Origin: Fibrobacter sp.
GTDB lineage: Bacteria; Fibrobacterota; Fibrobacteria; Fibrobacterales; Fibrobacteraceae
Assembly: GCA_016295375.1 (NCBI GenBank)
Contig: JAEDLI010000017.1
Span: 1 to 30,969, forward strand
DNA length: 30,969 bases
Reading direction: 5' to 3'
Positions within the stretch are counted from its first letter, which is position 1, and each line of letters opens with the position of its first letter. The notes beneath the pieces were generated by a model. It searched no databases and was not told where the DNA came from. It saw only the letters and a program-made list of their open reading frames with translations. Position numbers and translations under genes: made by a program. This document shows, piece by piece, positions 1-7,132 of the stretch.

Positions 1-535
1 TCAACACCTTGTTCAGCGTAGCCTTCAGGTGGTTCATGTTGGCCTCGTCCAGGGTCTCGTAGCGGTAGAAGGTGCCGTCGCTCTGGACAAAATAGAGCAC
101 CGGGATGTAGCCCGTGCCGTAAGCCGGACCGAACTTGCTGTTTGCGTCCTGGAACACGGGAATCACGGCGTGGAACTGGTCAATGAACATGCGGATGTCG
201 TTTTTCTTGATGCCACCGCCAAGGCCGATGGCAATACTCGTAAGGCCTGCGGATTCATACTCCTTCATCAGGTCCTGGATTTCGGGGAAGTGCCGCTGGC
301 AGTGGGGGCACTTGGGGCTGAAGTAGTAGATGAGCAGCGGACGGTTGCTGAAATGGCTGAACAGGATGCCCGGATCGTTGATGCCCACCAGGGGCTTGGA
401 AAAGTCCATCTTCATGGGGGCATGGGTTGTAGAATCTTGCATGAGCTGGACGTCTGCCACTTTGGGTTCGGCGGCGAGTTGTGCAAAACAAAGTCCGGCA
501 GTCAGGGTCACGAGAGCGAAAAAGCGTTTGAGCAT
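1..535 (-). CDS. Exported thioredoxin-fold protein (TlpA/AhpC-TSA-like), C-terminus cut by window edge
   Basis: The reverse-strand frame is open from an ATG at 533-535 to the window edge (178 codons, no stop), so the 3' end is missing. Residues 1-18 form a signal peptide (MLKRFF start, cleavage probably after CFA), placing the protein in the periplasm. A thioredoxin-like active site CPHC sits at about residues 76-79 after the strand LLIYYFSP, followed by a helix, as in TlpA/thioredoxin oxidoreductases. A GYIPVLYF segment near the end supplies the usual cis-Pro strand. A GGAG lies 11 nt before the ATG. A dithiol reductase or oxidase role in the envelope is inferred; the CPHC dipeptide is DsbA-like, but the overall layout is closer to TlpA. 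The substrate is unknown. Confidence 0.8.
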   Translation of the reverse strand, partial: MLKRFFALVTLTAGLCFAQLAAEPKVADVQLMQDSTTHAPMKMDFSKPLVGINDPGILFSHFSNRPLLIYYFSPKCPHCQRHFPEIQDLMKEYESAGLTSIAIGLGGGIKKNDIRMFIDQFHAVIPVFQDANSKFGPAYGTGYIPVLYFVQSDGTFYRYETLDEANMNHLKATLNKVL

Positions 536-642
536 TGGCGATAAAACTCCTAATATAAACCCTAAAATACGAAATTTCCATTGGAAAAGCACGGCAAAAC
601 GAAAAAGAGACGAATTTTGTGCAATTTTTGTACATTTTACCT

Positions 643-1434
643 ATGTTTGCGCGTTATGTCATAATCCTGCTTTTGGCAGGGGTTTCCTTTGCGTTTACCG
701 CCGAATCTGCGGACAGCGTTTCCGACATACCACTCCCGAAACAGTCCGCCTACACGGGCAAGGGCTTTACGGTGGGTATCGGCATGGGCGTGTTTGACGC
801 CAGCGAGAAATGCGACTGTGTGGGAATCTGGCAGGGGCAGGCGGACTACTTCTATACGCCTTGGTTTTCGGGAGGGGTGGAAGTCCGGTTTTTCGGCGGT
901 GAGATGGACTCCAGGATTTCGGTCCTGTACCAGCGGTACCGCCTGTCCGGCAAGTTCCACCTGTCTATTTCAAACTTTTCCATGTACCTTTCTCCTTTGG
1001 TGGGGCTAGAAACTACGGACATTTCGGAGCTTCGGGAGCAGTGGAAGAACCGCTCCAAGAACGGGGACGATATTGACGATATCGACGATGATGAAATCGC
1101 CTCGGTGGCAGATTCTGCGATAAAGGTGACCAACTGCGAAAAGATGTTCTCTCTGGACGGCTTTTCGGCGGGGCTGGAGTTTGGCATGGGGTATGCATTC
1201 CCCAAATACCTTGGGGTTTTCGGGGCCGTCCATTACGAGCATAACTTTAACAATTCCCAGCTCCTGACCTTGACCCCCGGTTTGGGCTTCAATTTGCGGA
1301 GTTTCTGGGATTGGGCCCAAAAGAACACCTATTCCCTGTGGTTTACCATGGAAGGAGGCTTCCAGAGGTACTTCCACAGGGGGGTCTCGGACTGGAACAG
1401 GGCCCTGATTTTCGGGTTTACCCTGGGAGTTTAG
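643..1434 (+). CDS. Putative outer-membrane beta-barrel protein of unknown function
   Basis: I do not recognise a named family. An upstream in-frame GTG exists at 619, but the ATG at 643 gives a clean signal peptide (MFARYVIILLLAGVSFAF), so I start there; no Shine-Dalgarno is visible for either. The mature part alternates aromatic and small residues in strand-like stretches (TVGIGMGV, GVEVRFFGG, GLEFGMGYAF, LIFGFTLGV) and ends in a hydrophobic strand, typical of an outer-membrane barrel. An acidic loop rich in Asp (DDIDDIDDDE, about residues 140-150) is probably a surface or periplasmic turn. It lies just upstream of the rpsF promoter and is probably a separate transcription unit. Confidence 0.65.
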   Translation: MFARYVIILLLAGVSFAFTAESADSVSDIPLPKQSAYTGKGFTVGIGMGVFDASEKCDCVGIWQGQADYFYTPWFSGGVEVRFFGGEMDSRISVLYQRYRLSGKFHLSISNFSMYLSPLVGLETTDISELREQWKNRSKNGDDIDDIDDDEIASVADSAIKVTNCEKMFSLDGFSAGLEFGMGYAFPKYLGVFGAVHYEHNFNNSQLLTLTPGLGFNLRSFWDWAQKNTYSLWFTMEGGFQRYFHRGVSDWNRALIFGFTLGV

Positions 1435-1442
1435 CCCCGAGG

Positions 1443-1473
1443 TTTGACAAATGGCCCCTTTTTTCTATATTTG
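1443..1473 (+). promoter_or_regulatory. Promoter of the rpsF-rpsR-rplI operon
   Basis: TTGACA (1444-1449), a 16 bp spacer and TATATT (1466-1471) form a near-consensus sigma70-type promoter. The same bases also read TTTG, 19 nt, TATATTTG, which is the spacing and sequence described for Bacteroidetes promoters (TTTG / TAnnTTTG). The start point would be near 1478. Confidence 0.75.
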
Positions 1474-1477
1474 GTCC

Positions 1478-1547
1478 ACCGGTTTTTAAGGCCGGAACCC
1501 TCCCAGGGCCAATGGTGGATCTGGGCGAAAGACCAAAGGGACTCATT
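1478..1547 (+). promoter_or_regulatory. rpsF 5' leader, possible S6:S18 autoregulatory RNA
   Basis: About 70 nt separate the predicted start point from the rpsF ATG. The leader contains several short complementary segments: CCGG 1479-1482 with CCGG 1492-1495, CCCAG 1502-1506 with CTGGG 1521-1525, and CACC 1477-1480 with GGTG 1514-1517. rpsF leaders in many bacteria bind the S6:S18 complex through a structure with a conserved CCG, and CCG occurs here at 1492-1494. The match to that motif is only suggestive. An AAAGGG ribosome-binding sequence lies 7 nt before the ATG. Confidence 0.4.
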
Positions 1548-1919
1548 ATGAGACAGTACGAAACCATGGTGATTATCGATGCCATGATCTCCGACGACGC
1601 TATCAATGCCGAAGTCGAGAACATCGCCTCCATGATCACCAACGGCGGTGGCGAAATTCTCCGCCGCGACGATTGGGGCAAGCGCAAGCTCGCCTATACC
1701 ATCAAGAAGCGCCAGCACGGCTACTACGTGATTTTCTACTACAAGGCCGAAGCCGCTGTAGTGGCAAACATGGAAGCCGCTCTCAAGCTCAACGAAAACG
1801 CTCTCCGCTGGATGACCCTCGTGGACTATCCCATGAGCGAAATCGTTTACAACCAGGATATGGCTCAGTCCACCGAAGAAATCATTCCGGTTGACGCAGA
1901 AGAAGGGGAGGCTGAATAA
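1548..1919 (+). CDS. rpsF: 30S ribosomal protein S6
   Basis: S6 binds S18 and the central domain of 16S rRNA. The 123-residue product begins MRQYETMVIID and carries the family's GGGEILRRDDWGKRKLAY segment and the YYVIFYY strand, followed by an acidic tail (DAEEGEAE). The open frame extends upstream to 1311, but the ATG at 1548 has an AAAGGG ribosome-binding site 7 nt away and matches the family N-terminus. The stop overlaps the rpsR start by one base (TAATG), so the two partner proteins are probably translationally coupled. The ssb gene often found between rpsF and rpsR is absent. Confidence 0.98.
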   Translation: MRQYETMVIIDAMISDDAINAEVENIASMITNGGGEILRRDDWGKRKLAYTIKKRQHGYYVIFYYKAEAAVVANMEAALKLNENALRWMTLVDYPMSEIVYNQDMAQSTEEIIPVDAEEGEAE

Positions 1920-2170
1920 TGGCTTTTGAAGATAAGAAACAGGCACCCCGTATCCGCCGCAAGAAGACTTGCTGGTTCACGGAAAACAATGTCAAGTTTA
2001 TTGACTACAAGGACGAGAAGACTCTCCGTCGCTTCATCTCCGAACGCGGCAAGATCATTCCTCGCCGCATCTCCGGCACCTCTGCCAAGTACCAGCGCAT
2101 GCTGAACGAGGCTATCAAGCGTGCCCGTCAGATGGCGATTCTCCCCTTTGTATCGGACAGCGTTCGCTAA
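1919..2170 (+). CDS. rpsR: 30S ribosomal protein S18
   Basis: S18 forms a heterodimer with S6 on the 30S platform. The 83-residue protein has the family core: KKTCWF near residue 16, the IDYKDEKTLRRF helix, the ERGKIIPRRISGTSAKYQR signature and a basic RARQMAILPF end. Its ATG shares one base with the rpsF stop. The N-terminal part is slightly longer than in E. coli. It is the middle gene of the rpsF-rpsR-rplI operon. Confidence 0.98.
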   Translation: MAFEDKKQAPRIRRKKTCWFTENNVKFIDYKDEKTLRRFISERGKIIPRRISGTSAKYQRMLNEAIKRARQMAILPFVSDSVR

Positions 2171-2186
2171 TAGGAGGAACTAGACT

Positions 2187-2633
2187 ATGGAAATTATTCT
2201 TAAGGCCAATGTTCCTCACCTGGGCAAGATGCTCGACGTTGTGAAGGTTAAGGACGGTTACGCCCGTAATTACCTGTTCCCTCGCAAGCTCGCCGTGCGT
2301 GCTACCAAGGAAGCGAAGCTCCAGATTGAAACCAACCGTGCCGCCCTCGAAGCCCAGTTCCAGAAGGAACTCGCTGCTGCCGGCGACGTTGCCGCCAAGC
2401 TCGCTCAGATTTCCGTCAACCTGGAACGCAAGGTTGTGGAAGGCGAACGCCTCTACGGTTCCGTCACTGCAGGCGACATTGCCGAAGCTATCACCAAGGC
2501 CGGCGTCAAGATTAGCCGCGCCCAGGTTCAGCTCGACGAACCCATCAAGCAGCTCGGTGTTTACACCGTCGCTATCAAGGTGTTCAGCGATGTTGAAGCT
2601 CAGGTCAAGGTTTGGGTAGTCGCTGAGAAGTGA
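2187..2633 (+). CDS. rplI: 50S ribosomal protein L9
   Basis: L9 binds domain V of 23S rRNA and helps keep neighbouring ribosomes apart. The 148-residue product is normal length, with the N-terminal MEIILKANVPHLGK and the GYARNYLFPRKLA rRNA-binding motif, a long Ala/Lys/Glu-rich connecting helix and the C-terminal domain (RLYGSVTAGDIAEAI). A perfect AGGAGG lies 9 nt before the ATG. Just beyond the stop, GCTGAGAAG (2622-2630) is repeated at 2638-2646, as if the 3' end had been duplicated out of frame. A rho-independent terminator follows. Confidence 0.98.
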   Translation: MEIILKANVPHLGKMLDVVKVKDGYARNYLFPRKLAVRATKEAKLQIETNRAALEAQFQKELAAAGDVAAKLAQISVNLERKVVEGERLYGSVTAGDIAEAITKAGVKISRAQVQLDEPIKQLGVYTVAIKVFSDVEAQVKVWVVAEK

Positions 2634-2681
2634 CGTTGCTGAGAAGGCTTAATTCTCTCTGACTGCTAGAAATCTTAAAAA

Positions 2682-2708
2682 GCCGCTCCTTCGGGGGCGG
2701 TTTTTTTG
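2682..2708 (+). terminator. Rho-independent terminator of rpsF-rpsR-rplI
   Basis: CCGCTCC (2683-2689), loop TTCG, and GGGGCGG (2694-2700) form a 7 bp stem with one G-T pair, followed by TTTTTTT. Confidence 0.9.
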
Positions 2709-2774
2709 TTGGTAAATAATAATTCCCCGGTTATTTCCGAGGAATTAATTGTGATGTTATACTCTGTATTAGAA

Positions 2775-3653
2775 TTATAGAAGAGCGGAATCTAATCCCT
2801 TGACACAGATATAGCGTTTCTCGTTCTTGCTGTTGACGATAATCGCAACGCCAGTTAGGTAGTTAATCCACCAAGGCCGCCAGTTATACCTGACTCCAGT
2901 TGTGTTGAGTGTTGTATATGCAAGCAACGGAACAATAAATTCGTCGTGGCTGATAATGACCTTTGCTTTTGCCATTTCATTGTAGTCCTTGGTGAGATAC
3001 TTGTCGATTGCTTCTTGACCGCGCTCTTCCAAGTTATAAAAAGCGTCTGCAAAAAGTCCTTGATATGCCCACAATGCAACTACGGCATTTGAACCGGTAT
3101 CTTTGGATACGTAAGATTGACGGAGGTCGTTGTCTTTGACGAACCAGCTACCTGTAATTTCGGCAATAGTGTCATGAATGAAGGATGACTGTCCCCTGCC
3201 TATGGCGATGTTTTGGGCGGTTTCTTCGGTGCGGACATAGTCTGTGTGGCCGAAGACAAAATCTTCTCCGCCGATTAGCTTTTGTCCTACGGTTTGAGAT
3301 TGCTGCACTCCTTTTTCAGTGAGCTGGGTTTCCCTGGTAAGATAGGGTTGTCTTTCTCCGTGCCGCAACACAAAAACAACTTTTTCATCAGGGGCGACGG
3401 TTCGATAGGCGGCGCCGATATCAACGAAGCCGACGCTGTCGTACACAAGTTCTTCGGGAACAAAAATACTGGAGCTAGACAGGTCTTGCTCTGAATTTGC
3501 AGAAGACATGTCGCCATCGGGGGTTTCAGAAGATTGGGGGTCAATAGTATCGGGAGGCTGGTTTGGATCGGTGGACCCGCTGGAAGAATCAGAACAGGCG
3601 GTCCATGAGATAGTCAAAAGGGCTATGCTAAGAAATTTTGTGAGATTTTTCAT
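2775..3653 (-). CDS. Exported histidine-phosphatase-superfamily lipoprotein
   Basis: This 292-residue protein belongs to the phosphoglycerate-mutase-like histidine phosphatase superfamily. The catalytic RHG motif is at residues 97-99 (FVLRHGE), Arg141 follows in HTDYVRTEETA, and the second histidine is His236 in IISHDEF. LTEKGVQQS matches the typical LTxxGxxQ helix. The N-terminus is a signal peptide ending at Cys20 (a loose lipobox, SWTAC), followed by a Ser/Pro/Asp-rich linker to about residue 63, a common layout for Fibrobacter lipoproteins. It should be tethered in the envelope and act on an unidentified phosphomonoester. It is divergent from the gene at 3793. Confidence 0.85.
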   Translation of the reverse strand: MKNLTKFLSIALLTISWTACSDSSSGSTDPNQPPDTIDPQSSETPDGDMSSANSEQDLSSSSIFVPEELVYDSVGFVDIGAAYRTVAPDEKVVFVLRHGERQPYLTRETQLTEKGVQQSQTVGQKLIGGEDFVFGHTDYVRTEETAQNIAIGRGQSSFIHDTIAEITGSWFVKDNDLRQSYVSKDTGSNAVVALWAYQGLFADAFYNLEERGQEAIDKYLTKDYNEMAKAKVIISHDEFIVPLLAYTTLNTTGVRYNWRPWWINYLTGVAIIVNSKNEKRYICVKGLDSALL

Positions 3654-3792
3654 ATTAGTTTACTTGGTAAATGTACAGTTAAAAAGTATTCAATAGTCTT
3701 CTCTTCGTCAAGTATTTTTTTTTACACTTTTACAATCGCTTAACTTGGGTTTGTTGTGATAAAACCGCTTTAATTTGCTATTTTAATTAGGT

Positions 3793-5220
3793 ATGCGCAA
3801 GTTTTCTTTTATCGCCTGCGTGGCGAGTCTTTTGGCGGTATCGGCGTTTGCCCAGCCCCGCGATCTGTTTGCAGAATTTGAGGCAGAAACCGAGGCGGCC
3901 CAGTCCAGCGAGGCGGCGGTGACGGCCCAGAGTTCAAGCTCGGAAGTCTTGTCTAGTTCCGCAGCAGTATCTTCTAGTAGTGTCGTTTCCAGCTCCAGTG
4001 TCGCTGCTCAGGAATTCTCCAGTTCCGAAGCGTTGTCTAGCTCTGTACAGTCTAGTTCGAGTATCGCCGTGGCAGATACCCTTCAGCAGTCTTCCAGCAG
4101 CGTTGTGGCGGATTCTCTGCAACAGTCTTCGTCTAGCGATGTTCCTCAGGATAGCCTGTCTTCTAGTTCCGAGGTGTCGTCTAGCTCTGAAGAGTCTTCT
4201 AGCTCCATAGTATCTTCTAGCAGTGCCAAGGTCCCTGAGCCCGCCGAAGGGTCTTCCAGTTCTGTCGAGGTGGCGGTGATTCCGTCGTCCAGCAGCATCA
4301 GCCGTCGCGACCTGCTTGGCCCGGTGAAAGTCTCGAAGGTCCACAGTATTGACGAAATGAAAGGCAAGTACCGGAGTCCCCGCAAGGCCCTATTCATGTC
4401 GTTGGTGGTTCCCGGTTCGGGCCAGCTTTATGTAGGTGGCTCTACCTTCAACTACGCCCGCGGTGCGGTCTACCTCGCTCTTGAGGCTGCCCTCTGGGGT
4501 GGCTGGTATTACTTTACCGTTTACAAGTACGACAAGCAGGTGAACAAGTACAAGAAGTTTGCCAAGAATCATTTCTCCATTGGCCGCTATGAATCCCAGA
4601 TGCGCGACATCTACTTGAATCAGCTTTCAGATGAAACGGAAGAATCAAGGTTCGAGACCCGCTACATGACCAGCCGGGAAGATTTCTGCAAGGCCATTTA
4701 CGGTGACGCAAACGCTTCGGGCTGTTACACCAAGGGCAAACTCTTTACCAATGACAAGGCCCATACGGACCGTTTTTCTGTGACGAATCCGCAATCCCTA
4801 GGTCAAGAGATTGCAAGCCAGAAGAATTTCTACGACAACTCCAGTATTTATCAACTGGTGAGCGAAAGGTCTTATGTGCTTGGTTGGGATGATGTGGATT
4901 CCGTAGCCCTGGGCCAGAACCTGCTTCTGGAAGAGGCCGTTGTTGATGAAATTGTTCCTCTTGGCAAGTCCAAGAACCAGTCCAAGTATCGCGATATGCG
5001 TAGCAAGGCCAACGACTATGCCGACCTGCAGGTTTGGTTCTTCGGGGGTATTATCCTGAACCATCTGGTCTCTGCCGTGGATGCGGCCTTTGCGGCCAAC
5101 GCCCACAACAAGGAACTCTACTCCGAAGATGTCTCCTGGTACGACAGGCTCCACTTCGAAAGTTACATGAGCTTCTTCGATGGGATTGATGTTGGAGTTC
5201 AGGCCAGCTGGGGATTCTAA
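3793..5220 (+). CDS. Exported Ser-rich protein with DUF5683-like membrane domain
   Basis: The 475-residue protein has a signal peptide (cut near residue 20, AFA-QP), then about 130 residues dominated by runs of 3-5 serines mixed with Ala, Val and Glu, then a domain starting near residue 195. That domain opens KALFMSLVVPGSGQLYVGG, the signature of DUF5683-like proteins, and has two hydrophobic segments (about 207-235 and near the C-terminus, VWFFGGIILNHLVSAVDA). Poly-Ser linkers are common in Fibrobacter exported proteins. The stop overlaps the start of the next gene (TAATG), which encodes a shorter relative with the same architecture minus the linker. The function is unknown; an envelope role is inferred. 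Confidence 0.8.
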   Translation: MRKFSFIACVASLLAVSAFAQPRDLFAEFEAETEAAQSSEAAVTAQSSSSEVLSSSAAVSSSSVVSSSSVAAQEFSSSEALSSSVQSSSSIAVADTLQQSSSSVVADSLQQSSSSDVPQDSLSSSSEVSSSSEESSSSIVSSSSAKVPEPAEGSSSSVEVAVIPSSSSISRRDLLGPVKVSKVHSIDEMKGKYRSPRKALFMSLVVPGSGQLYVGGSTFNYARGAVYLALEAALWGGWYYFTVYKYDKQVNKYKKFAKNHFSIGRYESQMRDIYLNQLSDETEESRFETRYMTSREDFCKAIYGDANASGCYTKGKLFTNDKAHTDRFSVTNPQSLGQEIASQKNFYDNSSIYQLVSERSYVLGWDDVDSVALGQNLLLEEAVVDEIVPLGKSKNQSKYRDMRSKANDYADLQVWFFGGIILNHLVSAVDAAFAANAHNKELYSEDVSWYDRLHFESYMSFFDGIDVGVQASWGF

Positions 5221-5930
5221 TGCGCATCTTTCTCGCCATCCTGTTTTGTGCGGCCTGTGCTTTTTCCCAGGTGGTGATTTCCGTTGACGAAAGCGTGAGC
5301 AAGAACAGCGAGAAGAGCCTTGCCGTGGCATTGGGAGCTTCTGCTCTTTTGCCCGGCATGGGTGAACTTTACCTGGACGAGCGCGAGATGGTTCGCCCCT
5401 TCATGTGGACAGACATTGCCCTTTGGATGGCGGCAGTGGGGTCTTACTACGTAGGGGAGCGTTACATTTCTTCGGCCCACGATTATGCGGTGCGCCACGC
5501 GGGGCTCAACACCTCCAGCAAGAAGGTGTCGCTTTTGAACACGGTAGGGGACTACCGTAGCCGTAGCGGCGTGGCTGGTCAGAATTCATCTCCGGATAAC
5601 GACGAGGACTACAATCAGTCCATGATTCGCGCCGGCAAGGCGACAAACGAGGAATTTTCTGACGACATCCAGTGGGACTGGGGGAGTAGTGACAATCCCG
5701 AGACATCGGAACATATCGACGAATACAAGAACCGCCTGCGGAACTACCGCATCAGCCGGATTGTCTTTCAGGTGTCGGTAGGGGCACTGGTGCTGAACCG
5801 TGTGGTCTCCATGCTGGACGCCATGCGCATTTACCGCAAGACCTCTTCCAAATCCTTCGGACAGCGCCTTCAGTTCACGCCGGAGTTTGGCGAAGATGGC
5901 GGCGGGCTCCTGGTGAACGTGAAATTTTGA
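5220..5930 (+). CDS. Exported DUF5683-like membrane protein, paralogue of the upstream gene
   Basis: The 236-residue product starts with a signal peptide (MRIFLAILFCAACAFS) and continues with SLAVALGASALLPGMGELYL, which parallels the SLVVPGSGQLY entry of the upstream protein. Both have a second hydrophobic segment close to the C-terminus (SVGALVLNRVVSMLDAMR here), supporting tandem duplication. The region between (about 100-165) is polar and acidic. The one-base overlap with the upstream gene implies translational coupling and perhaps a heteromeric complex. No catalytic motif is visible. Confidence 0.8.
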   Translation: MRIFLAILFCAACAFSQVVISVDESVSKNSEKSLAVALGASALLPGMGELYLDEREMVRPFMWTDIALWMAAVGSYYVGERYISSAHDYAVRHAGLNTSSKKVSLLNTVGDYRSRSGVAGQNSSPDNDEDYNQSMIRAGKATNEEFSDDIQWDWGSSDNPETSEHIDEYKNRLRNYRISRIVFQVSVGALVLNRVVSMLDAMRIYRKTSSKSFGQRLQFTPEFGEDGGGLLVNVKF

Positions 5931-6036
5931 GGATATTCAGAATTCGAAATACAGAACTCGGAATTAGATGTTTTTGCAACCATATGTACTTTATAATCAT
6001 CTAAATAAGTGAATTTTTGAGAATCTGAAAAATTTT

Positions 6037-7125
6037 ATGAGAAACCTGTTCCTGCTACTTTTGACCGCTGTGTTCCTTCTGGCTTGCTCCGGAAAGGACG
6101 CTCCCCAGGGTGCAGGCGCTCCGGGCAAGAACGGTGGCTCCGGCGGCAGGCCCGCTCGTGAAATCGCGGTAGAAGGTTACATTGCCGAAGCCCATGAATC
6201 GGGCAAGACGTTTTCTGCAATGGCGACGCTCGAACCGCTGAACAGCGTGCAGCTGACGGCTGCTACTTCGGGCAGGCTCATGAACCTTTATGCAAAGGAC
6301 GGCGCCTCGGTACAGAAGGGTGCGCTTCTCGCTAAAATTGACGATTCCGAACTGAAGGCGCAGCTCAAGCAGGCGGAATCGAACCAGCAACTGGCCCAGC
6401 AGAAGTACGACCGCGCGAAGGGACTCTACGAGAAGGACGGTGCCACTCAGGCGGACATGGAAGCGGCAGAAGCTTCGCTCAAGTCCGCAGAAGCTTCTGT
6501 AGAACTCATTAAGGCGCAAATCGCGAAGACCGAAGTGCGTGCCCCGTTTGCAGGCAAGCTCGGCTTTGTGAATGTTTCTGTGGGCGCCTGGCTTACGACG
6601 GGCACGTCGATTGCAACTCTCAGCGAAGTGAAAAAGTTGAAGGCGAAATTCGCTCTCCCGCAGCGTTATGCCACCACGCTTAAGGTGGGCGACGCGGTTG
6701 ACGTTAAGGACGAAGAGCGTGACGTGGCAAAATCCGGCAAGGTGAAGGCCTTGGAAGCTTCGCTTTCGGAAAGCAGCCGCACGCGCCAGGTCCTTGTTGA
6801 AATTGATAACGCAAACGGTGAACTTCTGGCAGGCTCTTACGCGAAGGTGAACATGACTATGCAGGGGGGAAATGCTAAAAGCATCCCGGTTCCTGCAGAA
6901 GCATTTACTCTAGATAAGGATGGCGCCTACGTGTTTGTGGCGACCGGCGGCAAGGCCAAGATTAAGCATGTGCGAACCGGACTCCGCACGCCAATTGCCG
7001 TTGATGTGACAGAAGGACTCGATGAAGGTGATACCGTGATTACTTCGGGACTTATCAGCATTCGTGAAGGTTCTGCAGTGCGAATCCGTGAAATTCGCCA
7101 CAACACCGACTACGAAGTGGAGTAG
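6037..7125 (+). CDS. RND efflux periplasmic adaptor (membrane fusion) lipoprotein
   Basis: The 362-residue protein is a membrane fusion protein of the AcrA/MexA type, linking an RND pump to an outer-membrane channel. It has a lipoprotein signal with Cys17 in LLACSG, a biotinyl-lipoyl half (LMNLYAKDGASVQKGALLAKID, about 85-106), a coiled-coil hairpin rich in Gln, Ala and Glu (about 110-165), the second lipoyl half (VRAPFAGKLGFVNVSVGAW) and beta-barrel and membrane-proximal domains. A TATAAT box lies at 5992-5997 without a convincing -35. The pump gene starts 7 bp downstream, so the two form an operon. Confidence 0.93.
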   Translation: MRNLFLLLLTAVFLLACSGKDAPQGAGAPGKNGGSGGRPAREIAVEGYIAEAHESGKTFSAMATLEPLNSVQLTAATSGRLMNLYAKDGASVQKGALLAKIDDSELKAQLKQAESNQQLAQQKYDRAKGLYEKDGATQADMEAAEASLKSAEASVELIKAQIAKTEVRAPFAGKLGFVNVSVGAWLTTGTSIATLSEVKKLKAKFALPQRYATTLKVGDAVDVKDEERDVAKSGKVKALEASLSESSRTRQVLVEIDNANGELLAGSYAKVNMTMQGGNAKSIPVPAEAFTLDKDGAYVFVATGGKAKIKHVRTGLRTPIAVDVTEGLDEGDTVITSGLISIREGSAVRIREIRHNTDYEVE

Positions 7126-7132
7126 GTAACCG

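Noticed and set aside
3900..4300. Regular TCTAGT/TCTTCC/AGCAGC repeats that could look like a tandem repeat or CRISPR-like array
   Set aside because: They are synonymous codons for a poly-Ser linker in one open frame; spacing is irregular and no cas genes are near.
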